DNA from: G963674835 sp963674835 | GTDB lineage: Bacteria; Planctomycetota; Planctomycetia; Pirellulales; Thermoguttaceae | Assembly: GCA_963674835.2 (NCBI GenBank) | Contig: CAXXKC010000002.1 | Location: 930,001-994,000 of the forward strand | Reading direction: 5' to 3' | Length of the DNA stretch: 64,000 nucleotides | Part shown: in pieces, positions 61,460 to 64,000 of the stretch | Layout of the letters: every line of letters starts with the position of its first letter | Position numbering within the stretch: position 1 is the first letter of the stretch | Notes under the pieces: model-generated | Database searches by the model: none | The model's input: the letters and a program-made list of their open reading frames with translations, nothing else | What the model was told of the DNA's origin: nothing | Made by a program: the position numbers and the translations under genes

Positions 61460-61520
61460 TACGTGTTTCGCGTTTCTCCGCAGAAGGGGTCTGTCTGGAA
61501 CCAACCAGCGAGTGACGATG

Positions 61521-61955
61521 ATGAAGACCTACATGGCCCGGCCGCAGGAAGTGCAACACGAATGGTGGCTCGTGGATGCCAAGGACAAAGTCGTGGGCCG
61601 CCTGGCCAGCGATATCGCCGTGATCCTCATGGGCAAGCATCGCCCCACCTACACCCCCCACGTCGATACCGGCGACTTCGTCGTTGTCGTCAATGCCGAC
61701 AAGGTGGTGTTCACCGGCAACAAGTGGCAGCAGAAGCGATACACGTGGTACACCGGCCATCCGGGACTCCGTTCCGAAACAGCCGCCCAACGGCTGGCCG
61801 CCGACCCCGAGCGTATCCTCTACGACGCCGTGCGCCGCATGCTCCCCAAGAACAAGCTCAGCCGGCAGATGCTCTCCAAGCTCAAGATCTACCGCGACGA
61901 GCAGCACCCTCACCAAGCCCAACAGCCCAAGCCGATCGAGCTGGGCATCAAATAA
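61521..61955 (+). CDS. rplM: 50S ribosomal protein L13
   Basis: 144 residues (E. coli L13 is 142). Family landmarks: MKTYMARPQEV, WWLVDAKDKVVGRLASDIAVILMG, HVDTGDFVVVVNADKVVFTGNK, YYDAVRRMLPKNKL-like RILYDAVRRMLPKNKLSRQM and YRDEQHPHQAQQP. The GTG at 61512 and ATG at 61518 are in frame and also possible; 61521 gives the usual N-terminus. It is 19 bp before rpsI, the conserved pairing. Confidence 0.97.
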   Translation: MKTYMARPQEVQHEWWLVDAKDKVVGRLASDIAVILMGKHRPTYTPHVDTGDFVVVVNADKVVFTGNKWQQKRYTWYTGHPGLRSETAAQRLAADPERILYDAVRRMLPKNKLSRQMLSKLKIYRDEQHPHQAQQPKPIELGIK

Positions 61956-61974
61956 CTGCATGTAAGGGATTCCC

Positions 61975-62397
61975 ATGTCAGAAGGCTCCACACTCGAAAC
62001 GTCCGTCGCGCCCGACGTCGCGCTGGGAACCGGCCGGCGAAAGACCTCCGTGGCGCGCGTCCGTATCCGCCGCGGTCAGGGTCAATTGCGGATCAACAAG
62101 CGTGCCCTGGAGGAGTTCTTTCCTAAGGCACAGCAGCAGACGGCCGTCCTGGCCCCCTTGGCCGAAAGCGGCCTTCGCGACCAGTTGGACGTCACCATTT
62201 TCGTCCACGGTGGCGGCATCACCGGTCAGGCCGACGCCTGCAAGCTCGGCTTGGCCCGCGCCCTGAAGCTCCTCGCCCCCGAAACCGAGGGCGCCCTCCG
62301 CGACAAAGGCCTGCTCACCCGCGACGGCCGCATGAAAGAACGCAAGAAATACGGCCTCCGCGGCGCCCGTCGTGGCACCCAGTTCTCCAAGCGTTAA
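61975..62397 (+). CDS. rpsI: 30S ribosomal protein S9
   Basis: 140 residues. GTGRRKTSVARVRIRRGQGQ at the N-terminal side, LRDQLDVTIFVHGGGITGQADACKLGLARAL in the middle, and the basic tail KKYGLRGARRGTQFSKR, which reaches the P-site tRNA. AAGGG lies seven bases before the ATG. Cotranscribed with rplM. Confidence 0.98.
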   Translation: MSEGSTLETSVAPDVALGTGRRKTSVARVRIRRGQGQLRINKRALEEFFPKAQQQTAVLAPLAESGLRDQLDVTIFVHGGGITGQADACKLGLARALKLLAPETEGALRDKGLLTRDGRMKERKKYGLRGARRGTQFSKR

Positions 62398-62506
62398 CTC
62401 CAACGGGTTTTTCGCCGGGAGAAGACCTCAAAGAACACAATCGGCTCGTGGCGGACCCTTGTTCGCCCCGAGCCGTTCTTCTGCGCCCCGGTTTCCCGAA
62501 GGGCCG

Positions 62507-63469
62507 TTATTTCGCCGTCGAGCCGGCCGGAGCCGAACCCTGCCCCGGATACTCGTCCACGCCGCCCGTGACAGGCTTCCCGTCCAGAAACACGCGACCA
62601 CCCTGGTCGACCCAACCTGGGGCCGTATTTGACAGCAACTGCGTGTTGTCGACATGCGTCTCCGACAGCGGCAGCGTCAACAATTGGGCTTCTCCGTTGT
62701 TGCCCAGTAGCGAATCGACCAGGGACACGCTCGACGCCCCGCCGACGGTCACCCCGCTCCGGCCGTTGCCCCGGCATGTCAATCGCACCAATCGAACGTT
62801 AACGGCGCTATTGAACGCACTCACCCCGTCGATTTGGAATCCCTGGACGGTCAGGTCCTGGATCGTCACGTTCCTAACCTGGTACAGCGTGATGCCCGTC
62901 CGCAGCAGCGTGTAGCTCAGCTTATAGTTGTCCGGCAGCTTCATCGGCTCGACGCGGAAATACACCCACCCCTCGAACAGACACCACTCCATCGGCTTCA
63001 GAGCCGCAGGGCTGTCCGACCAGCGCGAAACGGCTGCCCGCTTCACCGGCTTGCCGTCCACAAACAGCTCCATGTGCCCCAGCCTAGGCGGGGCAAAACG
63101 GAAGATCGCGCCCTGGTAGTTCTCCCACGCGTCCGAAGGAACGGCCACCGATCCATCCAAAACCGCCCCGTTTCCCTCGATAATGAAGTCCCGGTGCGGA
63201 AACCCGCTGTTTCGGCTCCCCACCAAGCTAATGCTCTCCCGATACGGCTCGGTCGTCTTCTCCAAGACGATCCGGTCTCCCTTCTCCGCCAGCCGCAGCG
63301 CCCGGGTGATCGTGCGGACGGGTCCAGACCGATCGGGGGTCGGAGCCGGCTGAAGACCCGTCGCTCCGTTCTCTCCCCGCGTGTTGCTGACGTAAATGTC
63401 GCGCGCGTCGGCCGCACTCGGCCACGCCAACACGCTCGACAATACAATCAGACAAAACGGGGTGCGCAT
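62507..63469 (-). CDS. Secreted right-handed beta-helix protein
   Basis: 320 residues from Met at 63469, which starts the signal peptide MRTPFCLIVLSSVLAWPSAA. The mature start DIYVSNTRGENGATGLQPAP and the TITRALRLAEKGDRIVL segment are typical of DUF1565/pectate-lyase-like beta-helix proteins, followed by GNGAVLDGSV and NVTIQDLTVQGFQIDGV coils. Catalytic residues cannot be assigned; polysaccharide binding or cleavage outside the cytoplasm is inferred. It converges on rpsI. Confidence 0.82.
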   Translation of the reverse strand: MRTPFCLIVLSSVLAWPSAADARDIYVSNTRGENGATGLQPAPTPDRSGPVRTITRALRLAEKGDRIVLEKTTEPYRESISLVGSRNSGFPHRDFIIEGNGAVLDGSVAVPSDAWENYQGAIFRFAPPRLGHMELFVDGKPVKRAAVSRWSDSPAALKPMEWCLFEGWVYFRVEPMKLPDNYKLSYTLLRTGITLYQVRNVTIQDLTVQGFQIDGVSAFNSAVNVRLVRLTCRGNGRSGVTVGGASSVSLVDSLLGNNGEAQLLTLPLSETHVDNTQLLSNTAPGWVDQGGRVFLDGKPVTGGVDEYPGQGSAPAGSTAK

Positions 63470-63679
63470 CGACAGGATTTCCCCAAGGTCCCTCACCGAA
63501 TGTTCAAGTGTAGCACAGCCGAATCGGCGACCGTGGATAGACCGCTACAATTAGCGATGGGGAGATTGGCAACACACCCCCTCTGACCAGGGGCCCCATG
63601 GATCAACTCCCGTCAAACCGGCATACTCCACCGGTCGGCACTACTTCAGGAGGCGTCTTCTACCTGGAAAGGGGTTCGC

Positions 63680-64000
63680 ATGCAAGCACAAATCGAGGGC
63701 CGCGTTCTCGAACTCCATCAAGGTGACATCACTCTCCAGGAGGTCGATGCCGTCGTCAACGCCGCCAATAGCCGCCTCGCCGGTGGAGGGGGTGTCGACG
63801 GTGCAATTCACCGCCGTGGTGGTGCCGCGATCATACAGGAAACCCGCGCGAAGTACCCCGATGGCTGCCCGACGGGCTCCGCGGTTATCACCGGCGGCGG
63901 AAACCTGCCGGCAACCTACGTCATCCACGCCGTCGGCCCGGTCTGGGGTGGCGGGCAGCGCGGCGAAGCCGACCTCCTTGCCGGTGCCTACCGCCGAAGC
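63680..64000 (+). CDS. Macro domain protein (O-acetyl-ADP-ribose deacetylase-like), 3' end outside the window
   Basis: 107 residues are visible. AAAGGGG lies five bases before the ATG. The ADP-ribose site is clear: LHQGDITLQEVDAVVNAANS, LAGGGGVDGAIHRRGG and CPTGSAVITGGGNLPATYVIHAVGP, as in YmdB/MacroD enzymes, with the catalytic Asn (VNAAN) and Asp (GGVDGAI). These hydrolyse O-acetyl-ADP-ribose or remove ADP-ribose from acidic residues. The C-terminal half is cut off by the window. Confidence 0.95.
   Translation, partial: MQAQIEGRVLELHQGDITLQEVDAVVNAANSRLAGGGGVDGAIHRRGGAAIIQETRAKYPDGCPTGSAVITGGGNLPATYVIHAVGPVWGGGQRGEADLLAGAYRRS

Noticed and set aside
1..64000. CRISPR array, prophage or restriction-modification system
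   Set aside because: I saw no regularly spaced repeats, phage structural genes, integrase or restriction genes anywhere in the window.

Overview
The window is high-GC, gene-dense DNA from a Gram-negative bacterium, most likely a planctomycete (Pirellulales type). The reasons are a lipid A pathway pair (lpxC, lpxA), an OmpH/Skp-like chaperone, many secreted proteins of families common in planctomycetes (DUF1080, DUF1571, FG-GAP/VCBS repeats, DUF4091, GH106-like), an OleC-like ligase, and glucosylglycerate-type solute genes. The assignment is inference; no rRNA gene is present.

Layout. 1-9.6 kb: the 3'-truncated end of an aldehyde dehydrogenase gene, a SufR-like Fe-S regulator, a large protein of unknown function, a polyprenyl synthetase, nrdR, a zinc-ribbon/PH-domain membrane protein and a sialidase-like secreted protein. 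9.6-14.3 kb: a reverse-strand information-processing block, SRP RNA - dnaX - ebfC - recR - rpoN. The first four have the order known from Bacillus, and dnaX carries an A10 slippage run. 14.7-24 kb: an orphan OleC-like ligase, tRNA-Leu(UAG), a DUF4091 protein, an alpha/beta hydrolase, DUF1571, a metallo-beta-lactamase-fold hydrolase, and an FHA-GAF-histidine kinase followed closely by dodecin. 24.5-30.8 kb: envelope lipid genes, ompH-like - lpxC - lpxA - Gfo/Idh oxidoreductase, facing a fused acyl ligase - ACP - acyltransferase. 30.7-47 kb: mostly secreted proteins (FG-GAP, DUF4105, TadG/vWA, three carbohydrate-active proteins), a FixJ-like response regulator, an SMP-30 protein, a PF20091 hydrolase and a NIF3 protein.

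47.4-57.1 kb is the most coherent accessory system. It holds an M20-like protein, glucosyl-3-phosphoglycerate synthase (gpgS), a GT4, a HAD hydrolase, a second GT4, a GH13_18 phosphorylase of the sucrose/glucosylglycerate type and a DUF4186 protein, all on the + strand. Together they suggest synthesis and phosphorolytic recycling of glucosylglycerate and possibly mannosylglucosylglycerate, a compatible solute known from Rhodopirellula and Petrotoga. An IS630-family element of 1100 bp sits between the first GT4 and the HAD gene. 57.2-64 kb: a DUF1080 protein, the three-subunit proton-translocating transhydrogenase (pntAa, pntAb, pntB), rplM-rpsI, a beta-helix protein and the start of a macro-domain gene.

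Two dispersed repeat families run through the window. One is a roughly 95-bp imperfect palindrome present five times in the same orientation; two copies supply the stop codon of the adjacent gene and a third overlaps one. The IS630 element has inserted at a TA inside one of these copies. The other family is a GC-rich REP-like motif, one copy of which lies inside a coding sequence.
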